A stretch of DNA of 64,000 bases from Pseudorhodoplanes sp049324435 (GTDB lineage: Bacteria; Pseudomonadota; Alphaproteobacteria; Rhizobiales; Xanthobacteraceae), in the NCBI GenBank assembly GCA_049324435.1, contig JBMOOQ010000024.1:1-64000 (forward strand), written 5' to 3'. Shown piece after piece: positions 50,684 through 58,882 of the stretch. Position numbers and translations under genes: made by a program. The notes below the pieces were generated by a model. The model was given only the letters and a program-made list of their open reading frames with translations, was not told the origin of the DNA and made no database searches. Every line of letters starts with the position of its first letter. Positions within the stretch are counted from its first letter, which is position 1.

Positions 50684-51951
50684 CCGAATGTCTCGCGCGT
50701 GATGCTGTGGAACCAGTCGTCGGCCTCCCGCGCCTCCTTCGCACGAACCGCGCGCGGAGCTTCGGCCGCGCTGACAATCACGGGGTCGGCTTCGACATAT
50801 TGCCCATCGACCGGCTTGTAGCTGCCGCGCTGGGATATCGCGTAATCGGGCGCGATCAGACTGAAGCATGAGCTTCTCAGGATCGGCGTGGCCGGCTTCT
50901 GCCCCGCCAGCAGCACCGCGATCGCCGCGGCGCAGATGGCGCCCTGCGACTGCGCAGCCGAAGCCGAGCGCGGCATCGCTCCGGCAATCGCGGCATCGCC
51001 AATCACATGCACGCCCTTTCGCAACGTCGATTCAAAAGTCAGCGGGTCGACCGGACACCATCCGGTACGATCGGCGACGCCGGCAAGTGCCGCCGCATCT
51101 CCGGCTCTTTGCGGCGGGATGATGTTGACGACGCCACCGGTGAACTTGTCGAAATCGGTTGTTACCGTCTTGGTCTTGACGTCCACGCGCGTCGGCGCAC
51201 CGCCGTCGGAGAGACCGACCCACTCGATCAGCCCAGGATACAGCTCCTGCCAGGCCGCCTGGAACAGCCTCTGCATCGTGAAGCTTTCCTTGGCATCCAG
51301 CACGATGACCTTGGACCGTGGCTTGTTGTGCTTCAGATAATGCGCGATCAGGCTCGCGCGTTCATAGGGTGCGGGCGGACAGCGTGCCGGGTTGACTGGA
51401 ACCGTGATGATGACCGCATCCCCGTCATTCATCGCCACCAACTGGCGGCGGAGGATCTCGATTTCGTCGTTGCTGGTGAAGGCGGGAGGCATCACGGTCA
51501 TTGCCGCATTGTCGTAACCTTCGAGTGCATCCGGCTGGAAAGCGATACCCGGAGCCACCACCAGACGATCAAACAGCAGGTTGCGGTTATTGCCGAGCAA
51601 AACCAACCGTCTGCGGTGATCGATGCCTGCCAGCGGCGAGAAAATGACATCGACCCCAGTCGCCTTGAGGGCGTCATAGCCGAACTGCTGGGACTTGATG
51701 TCGGCGAGCCCGGCGAGAACGGCATTGCTGTGCGGCGGCGCGGTATAAACCGGTTTCGCCTCAACCAGCGTCACCGCGATTTTCGGATCGAATTTGCGCA
51801 GCGCGCGCGCACAACTGGTTCCGCCGAACCCGCCGCCGACAATAACCACCTGAGGCTTGCCCTGCGCGATCAGAGGCTTTGGAAACGCGGCAGCCGCGGC
51901 GCTCGCCGCGGCTGCCTTTATCAAGCGTCGGCGATTGACGAGGCTGTTCAC
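50680..51951 (-). CDS. Flavocytochrome c sulfide dehydrogenase-like flavoprotein (FccB/SoxF type)
   Basis: A 423-residue FAD protein of the sulfide:quinone reductase/FCSD group. A twin-arginine signal (RRRLIKAAAASAAAAAF) leads to the FAD motif VVIVGGGFGGTSCARALRK. Two Cys positions near CPPAPYERA and GWCPVDP could form the redox disulfide of FCSD. The partner cytochrome FccA is missing; the neighbouring SoxX may accept its electrons, which is inference. It overlaps both the Moco subunit gene and soxX by ATGA. Confidence 0.88.
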   Translation of the reverse strand: MNSLVNRRRLIKAAAASAAAAAFPKPLIAQGKPQVVIVGGGFGGTSCARALRKFDPKIAVTLVEAKPVYTAPPHSNAVLAGLADIKSQQFGYDALKATGVDVIFSPLAGIDHRRRLVLLGNNRNLLFDRLVVAPGIAFQPDALEGYDNAAMTVMPPAFTSNDEIEILRRQLVAMNDGDAVIITVPVNPARCPPAPYERASLIAHYLKHNKPRSKVIVLDAKESFTMQRLFQAAWQELYPGLIEWVGLSDGGAPTRVDVKTKTVTTDFDKFTGGVVNIIPPQRAGDAAALAGVADRTGWCPVDPLTFESTLRKGVHVIGDAAIAGAMPRSASAAQSQGAICAAAIAVLLAGQKPATPILRSSCFSLIAPDYAISQRGSYKPVDGQYVEADPVIVSAAEAPRAVRAKEAREADDWFHSITRETFG

Positions 51952-54161
51952 GCGATCTGCAGATTGTGGTTCTTCAGCGGGAACGAGCGATAGCGCTTGC
52001 CCGTCGCCGCGAAGATCGCGTTCAGCACGGCCGGAGCCGCCACGAAGATCGTGGGTTCGCCGACACCGCCCCAGAAATCATAGCTGGGCATGATGATCGA
52101 CTCGACATGCGGCATCTCGGCCATGCGCAACGACCCATAGGTGTCGAAGTTGGTCTCGACCACGGCGCCATCCTTGATGGTGATGCCGCCATGGAACAGC
52201 GCGGACAGCCCGTACACGAAGGAGCCGGCAATCTGGCGCTCAATTTGGGCCGGATTAACCGCGTGACCGGGATTGGTGGCAGCGACAATGCGGTGCATCT
52301 TGACGTTATTGCCCTTGACCGACACTTCCGCCGCGGCTGCAACATAGCTGCCATAGCCCATATGCTGACAGATGCCGCGGAAGACGCCGGCCGGCGCCGG
52401 TTTGTCCCAGCCGACGCGCTCGGCTACCGCATTCAGCACTGCCAGATGCTTCGGGTGCTTGCTCATCATCTTGCGGCGGAAAGCGAGCGGATCCTGTCCG
52501 GCCGCATGCGCCAGCTCATCGATGAAGCATTCGAGGTAAATCGCATTCTGGTTGTTGTTGACGCCGCGCCAGAACCACGGCGGAACGTGCGGGTTTCGCA
52601 TTGAATAGTCGATCAGCAAATTCGGGATGTCGTAACCGAACTGACCTTCGGCGCCCCCGGGATTGAGCCCCTGGAACGCGATCGGGTCCGACCCGCCTTG
52701 CATCGCCTCCGGACGCGCATAAGCAAGGATCGACTGACCGGAGATACGCATATGCAGGCCGACAAGATTGTTGTCCTTGTCGAGCGCACCGGTCAGCTTG
52801 CACTGGGTCACCGGATGGTAGACGCCGTTGGTCATGTCCTCTTCACGGGACTTGATCATCTTGATCGGCACGCCCGGCATCTGCTTGGCGATGTTGACCG
52901 CCTCGGTAACGTATTCGCTGCGGGTACGCCGGCCGAAGCCGGTGCCAAGCATCAAGCGGTGCACGATGCACTTGTCGGCCGGAAGTCCGGACGCCGCGAT
53001 AGTGGCGGCGAGTGCCGCCTCGCCGTTCTGGCTCGACGTCCACACCTCGCACTTTTCGGGCGTATAGAGCGCGGTGGCGTTCATGGGTTCCAGGCAGACG
53101 TGGTTCTGATACGGATACGAATAGACCGCCTCGATTGTCTTCGCGGCCCCCTTGATCGCAGCCTGCGCGTCGCCAGCCTTGTTGCCTACGAACGCGGTGT
53201 CCGCGGTCAGACCTTCTTCGAGCCATTTTGCGATCGACTCGGATGAGACCTTGGCGTTGGGGCCCTTGTCCCATTCGATTGGCAACGCCTCGAGCGCGGT
53301 CTTCGCCTGCCACCAGGTATCCGCGATGACCGCAACTGCCTTATCGTCAACCTGAACGACCTTCTTCACGCCCTTCATATTGGCGACTTTGGAAGCGTCG
53401 AAGCTTTTCACCTTGCCACCGAAGACCGGACAATCCTTGATCGCCGCGTTCAGCATGCCAGGCATGGTGAAGTCGATCGAATAGACCATCTTGCCGACGA
53501 CCTTGTCGGGGGTGTCGAGCCGCTTCAGCGGCTTGCCGGCAATCTTCCAGTCCTTCGGATTTTTAAGTGCCGGCTTCTCCGGCACCGGAAGTTTGGCCGC
53601 TGCTTCAGCTAACTTGCCGTAGCTGAGCTTGCGGCCCGAGGGATTGTGCGTCACGACCGAATTGGCCGCACTGCATTCCGACACCGGCACTTTCCATTCA
53701 TTGGCCGCGGCCTGAATCAGCATCATGCGTGCTGCGGCACCGCCTTCGCGCACATATTGGTGCGATTCGCGGATCGCGCGGCTGCCACTGGAGTTGTAAT
53801 TGCCCCAGGCGCGCTTGCGCTTCACGTTGTCCATCGGCGTCGGATATTCGGTGACGACCTTGGACCAGTCGGCTTCGAGTTCTTCCGCGATCAGCTGCGC
53901 AAGGCCGGTCTGCGAGCCTTGCCCCATTTCCGCGCGCACTACCCGGATCGCAACGGTGTCATCAGGCCGGATCGCCACCCAGATGCCGAGTTCGTTCGGA
54001 CTGAGATTTTCGCCGAAACTCTGCGCGGGCCCGGCCTGCGCCAGCGCAGCACGGCCAAACGGTAGATCGAAACCGATCGCCATGCCGCCAGCTGCGGCGG
54101 TGCCAATCACGAATGCGCGGCGATTCATTTCGGGACCGGTATTCTTCGAGATCATATTCAT
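51948..54161 (-). CDS. Molybdenum hydroxylase large subunit (IorB-like, Tat-exported)
   Basis: A 737-residue molybdopterin-binding subunit of the xanthine oxidase family. An N-terminal twin-arginine signal (NRRAFVIGTAAAGGM) marks export. Moco contacts include RAEMGQGSQTGLAQ, GFGRRTRSEYVTEA and ATNPGHAVNP, and the catalytic base Glu is in GGVGEPTIF. It is closest to the isoquinoline 1-oxidoreductase large-subunit type. Periplasmic location fits the Sox and flavoprotein partners. Start ATG 54161 behind GGGAGG. It follows the 2Fe-2S subunit after 11 bases. Confidence 0.9.
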   Translation of the reverse strand: MNMISKNTGPEMNRRAFVIGTAAAGGMAIGFDLPFGRAALAQAGPAQSFGENLSPNELGIWVAIRPDDTVAIRVVRAEMGQGSQTGLAQLIAEELEADWSKVVTEYPTPMDNVKRKRAWGNYNSSGSRAIRESHQYVREGGAAARMMLIQAAANEWKVPVSECSAANSVVTHNPSGRKLSYGKLAEAAAKLPVPEKPALKNPKDWKIAGKPLKRLDTPDKVVGKMVYSIDFTMPGMLNAAIKDCPVFGGKVKSFDASKVANMKGVKKVVQVDDKAVAVIADTWWQAKTALEALPIEWDKGPNAKVSSESIAKWLEEGLTADTAFVGNKAGDAQAAIKGAAKTIEAVYSYPYQNHVCLEPMNATALYTPEKCEVWTSSQNGEAALAATIAASGLPADKCIVHRLMLGTGFGRRTRSEYVTEAVNIAKQMPGVPIKMIKSREEDMTNGVYHPVTQCKLTGALDKDNNLVGLHMRISGQSILAYARPEAMQGGSDPIAFQGLNPGGAEGQFGYDIPNLLIDYSMRNPHVPPWFWRGVNNNQNAIYLECFIDELAHAAGQDPLAFRRKMMSKHPKHLAVLNAVAERVGWDKPAPAGVFRGICQHMGYGSYVAAAAEVSVKGNNVKMHRIVAATNPGHAVNPAQIERQIAGSFVYGLSALFHGGITIKDGAVVETNFDTYGSLRMAEMPHVESIIMPSYDFWGGVGEPTIFVAAPAVLNAIFAATGKRYRSFPLKNHNLQIA

Positions 54162-54172
54162 GCGCACCTCCC

Positions 54173-54625
54173 TCAAGCCTTCGCCGCGGCATGAATCGCC
54201 GCGCGGATCTGCTGGAAGGTTCCGCACCGGCAGATATTGGTCATCTCCCGGTCGATATCCTCATCGGTGGGCTTCGGATTGTTCTTCAGGAGCTCCACTG
54301 CGGCCATGATCTGACCGGACTGACAGTAGCCGCATTGCGGCACGTCATGATCGATCCAGGCCTGCTGCACCTTGTGAAGCACGCCGTTCTTGGCGAGGCC
54401 TTCGATGGTGGTAATCGATTTGCCGTCGGCATCGCCGACCTGAAGGCTGCAGGAGCGGACCGCACCCATCCCCTCGATCTGGACCGTACACGCGCCGCAT
54501 TGCGCGATACCGCATCCATATTTGGTCCCGGTCAGACCGACATTCTCGCGGATGACCCAAAGCAGCGGTGTTGTGGGATCGACGTCAATATTGTGCGTCT
54601 GCCCGTTAATGGTCAGTCGAGGCAT
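54173..54625 (-). CDS. Molybdenum hydroxylase small (2Fe-2S) subunit (IorA-like)
   Basis: A 150-residue protein with two [2Fe-2S] clusters. The plant-type cluster is in GCGIAQCGACTVQ with a later Cys in VRSCSLQV; the second is in CGYCQSGQI and CRCGTFQQI. It has no signal peptide, so it probably travels with the Tat-exported large subunit as a folded complex. The start is the ATG at 54625 behind GGAGGAG. It is the first gene of the seven-gene operon. Confidence 0.92.
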   Translation of the reverse strand: MPRLTINGQTHNIDVDPTTPLLWVIRENVGLTGTKYGCGIAQCGACTVQIEGMGAVRSCSLQVGDADGKSITTIEGLAKNGVLHKVQQAWIDHDVPQCGYCQSGQIMAAVELLKNNPKPTDEDIDREMTNICRCGTFQQIRAAIHAAAKA

Positions 54626-55095
54626 CAACTCCTCCGAATATTTTCACGCGGCTTACGGCCGTGCGCTGGCCGAGAAGTATATTCAGATTTTAGTTGGTCA
54701 AAAGAGAGACTGACCCGCGCAGAAAAATTATTTGGGTGCGGGAATAATGCGGCAAGTGCGCGCGGGATTGTTTTCATCCTGGCAGCGCCGTTTTGTGGCA
54801 CCGCAATAACAAGCCGACGCCCGGATCGCGTCCCGAGCAGGTGCTCGGATCGGCCGCAGCTTTACAGATCGCTCAGCCGCGACGAATGCGCAGCGGGCTT
54901 CCACGAAGCGCACAACGCATCGTGACTGTCACGCATTCGAAAACAGCGCTATTGGACCTCGCGCGCCTAATGCAAAGCGGTATTTTTATGCCAGATTGTG
55001 CGCGGGTTCGACGGGCGAGTGTCCCTTGATCCGTCTCAAACCCTGGAAAGGCCTAGCCGTACAATAATAAATGCTCTACCGACTCATATCGGATA
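54626..55095. other. 470-base region without a supported gene
   Basis: It holds the divergent upstream regions of the molybdenum hydroxylase operon (minus) and the patatin gene (plus). An AT-rich part near 54670-54720 carries a TTGACC on the minus strand with a TATACT 14 bases on, too close for a normal promoter. A 61-codon frame on the minus strand (54728-54913) ends in a Cys-rich segment but has no usable start context. I see nothing else I can support. Confidence 0.5.
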
Positions 55096-56151
55096 ATGAA
55101 CGAACACTCTGCCAGCGCCACTTCGGAATCTGCGCGAGAACCTGTTCTGGTCGATCTTGCACTGCAAGGCGGCGGCTCGCATGGCGCATTCACATGGGGC
55201 GTGCTTGACCGCCTGCTCGAAGAGCCTTGGCTGAAGATCGAAGGCGTGTCCGGTACGTCGGCAGGGGCAATGAATTCCGCCCTGCTGGCCGACGGCTTTG
55301 CCGCGGGCGGCGCGGAAGGCGCACGCAAGGCGCTCGACGGCTACTGGCGCAGGGTATCGGAAGCGGCGCGCTTCAGCCCGTTTCAACGCGGGCCGGTTGA
55401 TCGGCTGCTCGGCCGCTGGTCGCTCGACCATTCGCCAATGTTCGTTTTCATGGACATGATGTCGCGGCTGTACTCTCCCTACGACCTTAACCCGGGCGGC
55501 TATAACGCGCTGGCGCCGATTCTCGCCGAGCAGATCGATTTCGACCGGCTTCGCACCTCTCCGATCAAGGTCTTCATCACCGCGACCAATGTTCGCACAG
55601 GGCGTCCGCGCATCTTCCGCAATGCCGACATCACCCCCGAAGTGCTGCTGGCTTCGGCCTGTCTGCCGACGCTATTTCAGGCGGTAGAGATCGACGGCGA
55701 GCCGTATTGGGATGGCGGCTATTCCGGCAACCCGACGATGGCGCCGCTCGTGAACGAGCTCGACTCCGACGACACCATCCTCATCCCCATCAATCCGGTC
55801 GAGCGGCCCGGCACGCCGAAAACCGCGCATGACATTCTCAACCGGCTGAATGAGGTGTCGTTTAACGCCGTCCTGATCAAGGAACTGAAGATGATGGCGC
55901 TGTTGCGGCGGGTCGCCAATATCGAGAGCGGCGAAGGCGCGGCCTGGGGCCGCATGCGCGTGCACATGGTGCGAAACCGGATCATGGACAAGCTCGGTGC
56001 CTCCTCCAAGCTCAATGCCGAGTGGGAATTCGTCAGCATGCTGCGGGAAGAAGGGCGCAAGGCCGGCGAGGAATTCCTGACCCAGCATGCCGACGACATC
56101 GGCAGGCGGTCGACACTCGATATCGACCGGTTGATTGCGGAGATGCAGTGA
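55096..56151 (+). CDS. Patatin-like phospholipase
   Basis: A 351-residue Ser-Asp lipid acyl hydrolase. The oxyanion loop is LQGGGSHGAFTWG, the nucleophile elbow is GVSGTSAGAMN and the catalytic Asp is in WDGGYSGNP. It has no signal peptide. The cytoplasmic RssA/YchK-like bacterial patatins are the closest type; in many species the in vivo lipid is unknown. Its stop overlaps the start of the GntP permease gene. Confidence 0.92.
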   Translation: MNEHSASATSESAREPVLVDLALQGGGSHGAFTWGVLDRLLEEPWLKIEGVSGTSAGAMNSALLADGFAAGGAEGARKALDGYWRRVSEAARFSPFQRGPVDRLLGRWSLDHSPMFVFMDMMSRLYSPYDLNPGGYNALAPILAEQIDFDRLRTSPIKVFITATNVRTGRPRIFRNADITPEVLLASACLPTLFQAVEIDGEPYWDGGYSGNPTMAPLVNELDSDDTILIPINPVERPGTPKTAHDILNRLNEVSFNAVLIKELKMMALLRRVANIESGEGAAWGRMRVHMVRNRIMDKLGASSKLNAEWEFVSMLREEGRKAGEEFLTQHADDIGRRSTLDIDRLIAEMQ

Positions 56152-57608
56152 GCATGGGCCTCCTCGGCATCCTGATCGGTCTCGCGGGGCTCATCTTCTT
56201 CGCCTACCGCGGATCGAGCATCCTGATTCTCGCTCCGATCGCCGGACTGATCGCAGCCGCGTTCGCGGGTTACCCGCTGCTTGCGAGCTGGACCCAGACG
56301 TTCATGAGCAACGCGGCCGACTTTATTGCCCAGTTCTTCCCGCTGTTCCTGCTCGGCGCATTGTTCGGAAAGCTGATGGAAGATTCCGGCTCGGTGACTT
56401 CGATCGCCAATTACATGGTAACGAAGCTCGGAACGCAGCGCGCAATCCTGGCGGTCGTGCTCGCGGGGGCGATCGTCACCTATGGCGGCGTCAGTCTGTT
56501 TGTCGCCTTCTTCGTGATCGCGCCGATGGGGATGGCGCTGTTCAGTCAAGCCGGTGTGCCGCGCCGGCTGATGCCGGCCGCGATCATGCTCGGCACCTCG
56601 ACCTTCACCATGTCGGCGATGCCCGGAACGCCGGCGATCCAGAATGCGATTCCGATGCCGTTCTTCGGCACCACCCCCTTCGCGGCGCCGGGCCTTGGCA
56701 TCATTGCCTCGCTCATCATGCTTGGCTTCGGCGTATGGTGGCTGCAGCGGGCCGAGGCAAAGGCGCGCGCGACCGGCGAGGGTTTCGGCCCGATCGCGGG
56801 CGACGCTGCAGATCAGGCAGCGGACGATCCGCTGGTCCGCGAGCGTGCCACCACCGCGCGCGAATTCGACCCCGCTGAGATTCATCACAGCGCCGAAGCA
56901 CCGACCGGTCCGCCGATCGCGCTTGCGGCGCTGCCGATTATCGTTGTGATCGTCGTCAACCTTGCGATGTCCTTCATCGTTCTGCCGAGGATGAACGTTA
57001 CCTTCCTCGCCGAGCCGCAATGGGGCGCGACCACCCTATCGGCGGTGGGCGGTCTGTGGTCGGTGATGGTCGCGCTGCTTGCCGCCATCGTCACCGTGAT
57101 CGCGATCAATTTCCGCAGCGTACCAGCTCTGCGCGCAACCATGACCGCCGGCGCCAATGCGTCGGTGCTGCCGATCATCTCGGTGGCGAGTCTCGTCGGG
57201 TTCGGCGCGATCGTAGCATCGCTGCCCGCCTTCGCCGCCGTGCGCGACTGGGTGCTGGCGATCGAGGGCGGTCCGCTGGTCTCGCTTGCGATTGCGACCA
57301 ACATCCTTGCGGCGCTGACCGGTTCGGCATCCGGCGGTCTTACGATCGCGCTCGACGCACTCGGACCGAGCTACATGAAGCTTGCCGCCGAGACCGGGAT
57401 TAGCCCGCAACTGATGCACCGCGTCGCGGTGATCGGCGCCGGGACGCTCGACTCGCTACCGCATAACGGCGCCGTGGTCACCTTGCTTGCGGTCTGTGGT
57501 TGCACCCACCGCGAAAGCTATTTCGACATCGTCATGGCAGCGGTCGTCGGCGCGCTGATCGCGCTGGCTGCCGTGATCGTGATCGGATCGCTCCTGGGAT
57601 CGTTCTGA
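56148..57608 (+). CDS. GntP-family permease
   Basis: A 486-residue transporter with about twelve membrane helices. Family features are AGAIVTYGGVSLFVAFFVIAP, the TMSAMPGTPAIQNAIPM loop and DSLPHNGAVVTLL. GntP-type proteins import gluconate and other hydroxy acids with protons. I use the GTG at 56148, 5 bases behind GGAG and in a GTGA overlap with the patatin stop; an ATG two codons later is possible. The role alongside a patatin is unclear; release and uptake of a carboxylate is a guess. Confidence 0.88.
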   Translation: MSMGLLGILIGLAGLIFFAYRGSSILILAPIAGLIAAAFAGYPLLASWTQTFMSNAADFIAQFFPLFLLGALFGKLMEDSGSVTSIANYMVTKLGTQRAILAVVLAGAIVTYGGVSLFVAFFVIAPMGMALFSQAGVPRRLMPAAIMLGTSTFTMSAMPGTPAIQNAIPMPFFGTTPFAAPGLGIIASLIMLGFGVWWLQRAEAKARATGEGFGPIAGDAADQAADDPLVRERATTAREFDPAEIHHSAEAPTGPPIALAALPIIVVIVVNLAMSFIVLPRMNVTFLAEPQWGATTLSAVGGLWSVMVALLAAIVTVIAINFRSVPALRATMTAGANASVLPIISVASLVGFGAIVASLPAFAAVRDWVLAIEGGPLVSLAIATNILAALTGSASGGLTIALDALGPSYMKLAAETGISPQLMHRVAVIGAGTLDSLPHNGAVVTLLAVCGCTHRESYFDIVMAAVVGALIALAAVIVIGSLLGSF

Positions 57609-57763
57609 GGAGCAATTGCCTCCCTCTGTTGATTGCAGGTAGCATTGCACGCTCCGCACTGAACGCGCGGTCATCACACTGCGCCGTCTTGGAACGCGGA
57701 TGACTTGCTGCCACGCTATGATGCGCGTGGTTCCGCGTTTGGAATTGTTGCTGGGGAAATGAG

Positions 57764-58882
57764 ATGCGCTCCAACGCTGTTTTGCGGTCGGTACCCGGGA
57801 AGGCTGCGGTTCTCCTGATGGTTGCTCTTTCCGTATTGCCGGGCGCCTGCTCCCGCGAGGAGGAGAAGCCGGAGCCTGAGATTCGTCCCGTGCGCGCGCT
57901 CAAGGTTGAGCGCCGTGAGGCCGGTGTTCCGGTGACGCTCACCGGCCGGATCGCGGCAGAGGACGAAGTGTCGCTTGCCTTCCGCATATCCGGCCGCATG
58001 ATCAAAATGGACGTCAATGTCGGCGATCGGGTTTCGCCCGGCCAGGTCATCGCGCAGCTTGATCCTGTCAACGAGCAGAACGCGCTTCGCGCTGCACAGG
58101 CCAATCTCACCGCCGCGCAGGGGCAACTGACGCAAGCGCGCAACCATTTCGAGCGGCAGGACACCTTGCTGAAACAAGGCTGGACCACTCGGGTCAATCA
58201 CGATCAGGCCGTGCAGGCGCTGCAGACGGCAGAGTCGCAGGTCGAAGCGGCCGAGGCGCAGCTCAAGACCGCCCAGGACATGGTCAGGTTCACCGAATTG
58301 AAGGCCGATGCGCCCGGTGTCGTGACCGAGATCGGTCCGCGCGCCGGAGCCGTAGTTCAGGTTGGTCAGATGATCGCACGCGTTGCCCGTCAGGATGGCC
58401 GCGACGCCGTATTCGATGTGCCCGCTCAGTTGATCCGAGCAGCCCCGAGCGATCCGCTCATCACGGTATCGCTCAGCGACGACCCCAAAGTCACCGCCCA
58501 AGGCCGCGTGCGCGAAGTCGCGCCGCAAGCCAATCCGGTTACGCGCACCTTCGAAGTGAAGGTCGGCCTGACTAATCCGCCGGAGGCGATGCGGCTCGGC
58601 GCAACTGTCGTCGGCCGCATGGACTTGGCTGCGGTCCCGGTCTTCGAGATACCGGCGAGCGCACTGACGCGGTCGAACCAGCGGCCGTCCGTGTGGGTCG
58701 TCGATCCGAAACAGAACACCGTATCGATGCGCAACGTCGACGTGGTGCGCTATGACCAGAACCAGGTGTCGATCGGGTACGGACTGGAGAACGGCGATAT
58801 TGTCGTGACGGCGGGTGTGCAGGCGCTTCACCCCGGTCAGCAGGTTCGCCTGCTCGGAACCAATCCAAGAACAAACCCATGA
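57764..58882 (+). CDS. RND efflux pump periplasmic adaptor (membrane fusion) lipoprotein
   Basis: A 372-residue adaptor. The lipobox is VLPGACS, so it is anchored to the inner membrane by a lipid. The barrel-sandwich (GRIAAEDEVSLAFRISGRM, MDVNVGDRVSPGQVIAQL) frames a short coiled-coil hairpin of about residues 105-170. It would join the pump encoded next to an outer membrane channel, for which there is no gene here. GGGGAAATGAG precedes the ATG. The two genes overlap by ATGA. Confidence 0.93.
   Translation: MRSNAVLRSVPGKAAVLLMVALSVLPGACSREEEKPEPEIRPVRALKVERREAGVPVTLTGRIAAEDEVSLAFRISGRMIKMDVNVGDRVSPGQVIAQLDPVNEQNALRAAQANLTAAQGQLTQARNHFERQDTLLKQGWTTRVNHDQAVQALQTAESQVEAAEAQLKTAQDMVRFTELKADAPGVVTEIGPRAGAVVQVGQMIARVARQDGRDAVFDVPAQLIRAAPSDPLITVSLSDDPKVTAQGRVREVAPQANPVTRTFEVKVGLTNPPEAMRLGATVVGRMDLAAVPVFEIPASALTRSNQRPSVWVVDPKQNTVSMRNVDVVRYDQNQVSIGYGLENGDIVVTAGVQALHPGQQVRLLGTNPRTNP

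Noticed and set aside
54728..54913. A 61-codon minus-strand frame ending in a Cys-rich segment
   Set aside because: The end (CYCGATKRRCQDENNPARTC) looks protein-like, but there is no signal peptide, no ribosome binding site and no recognised family; perhaps a remnant.
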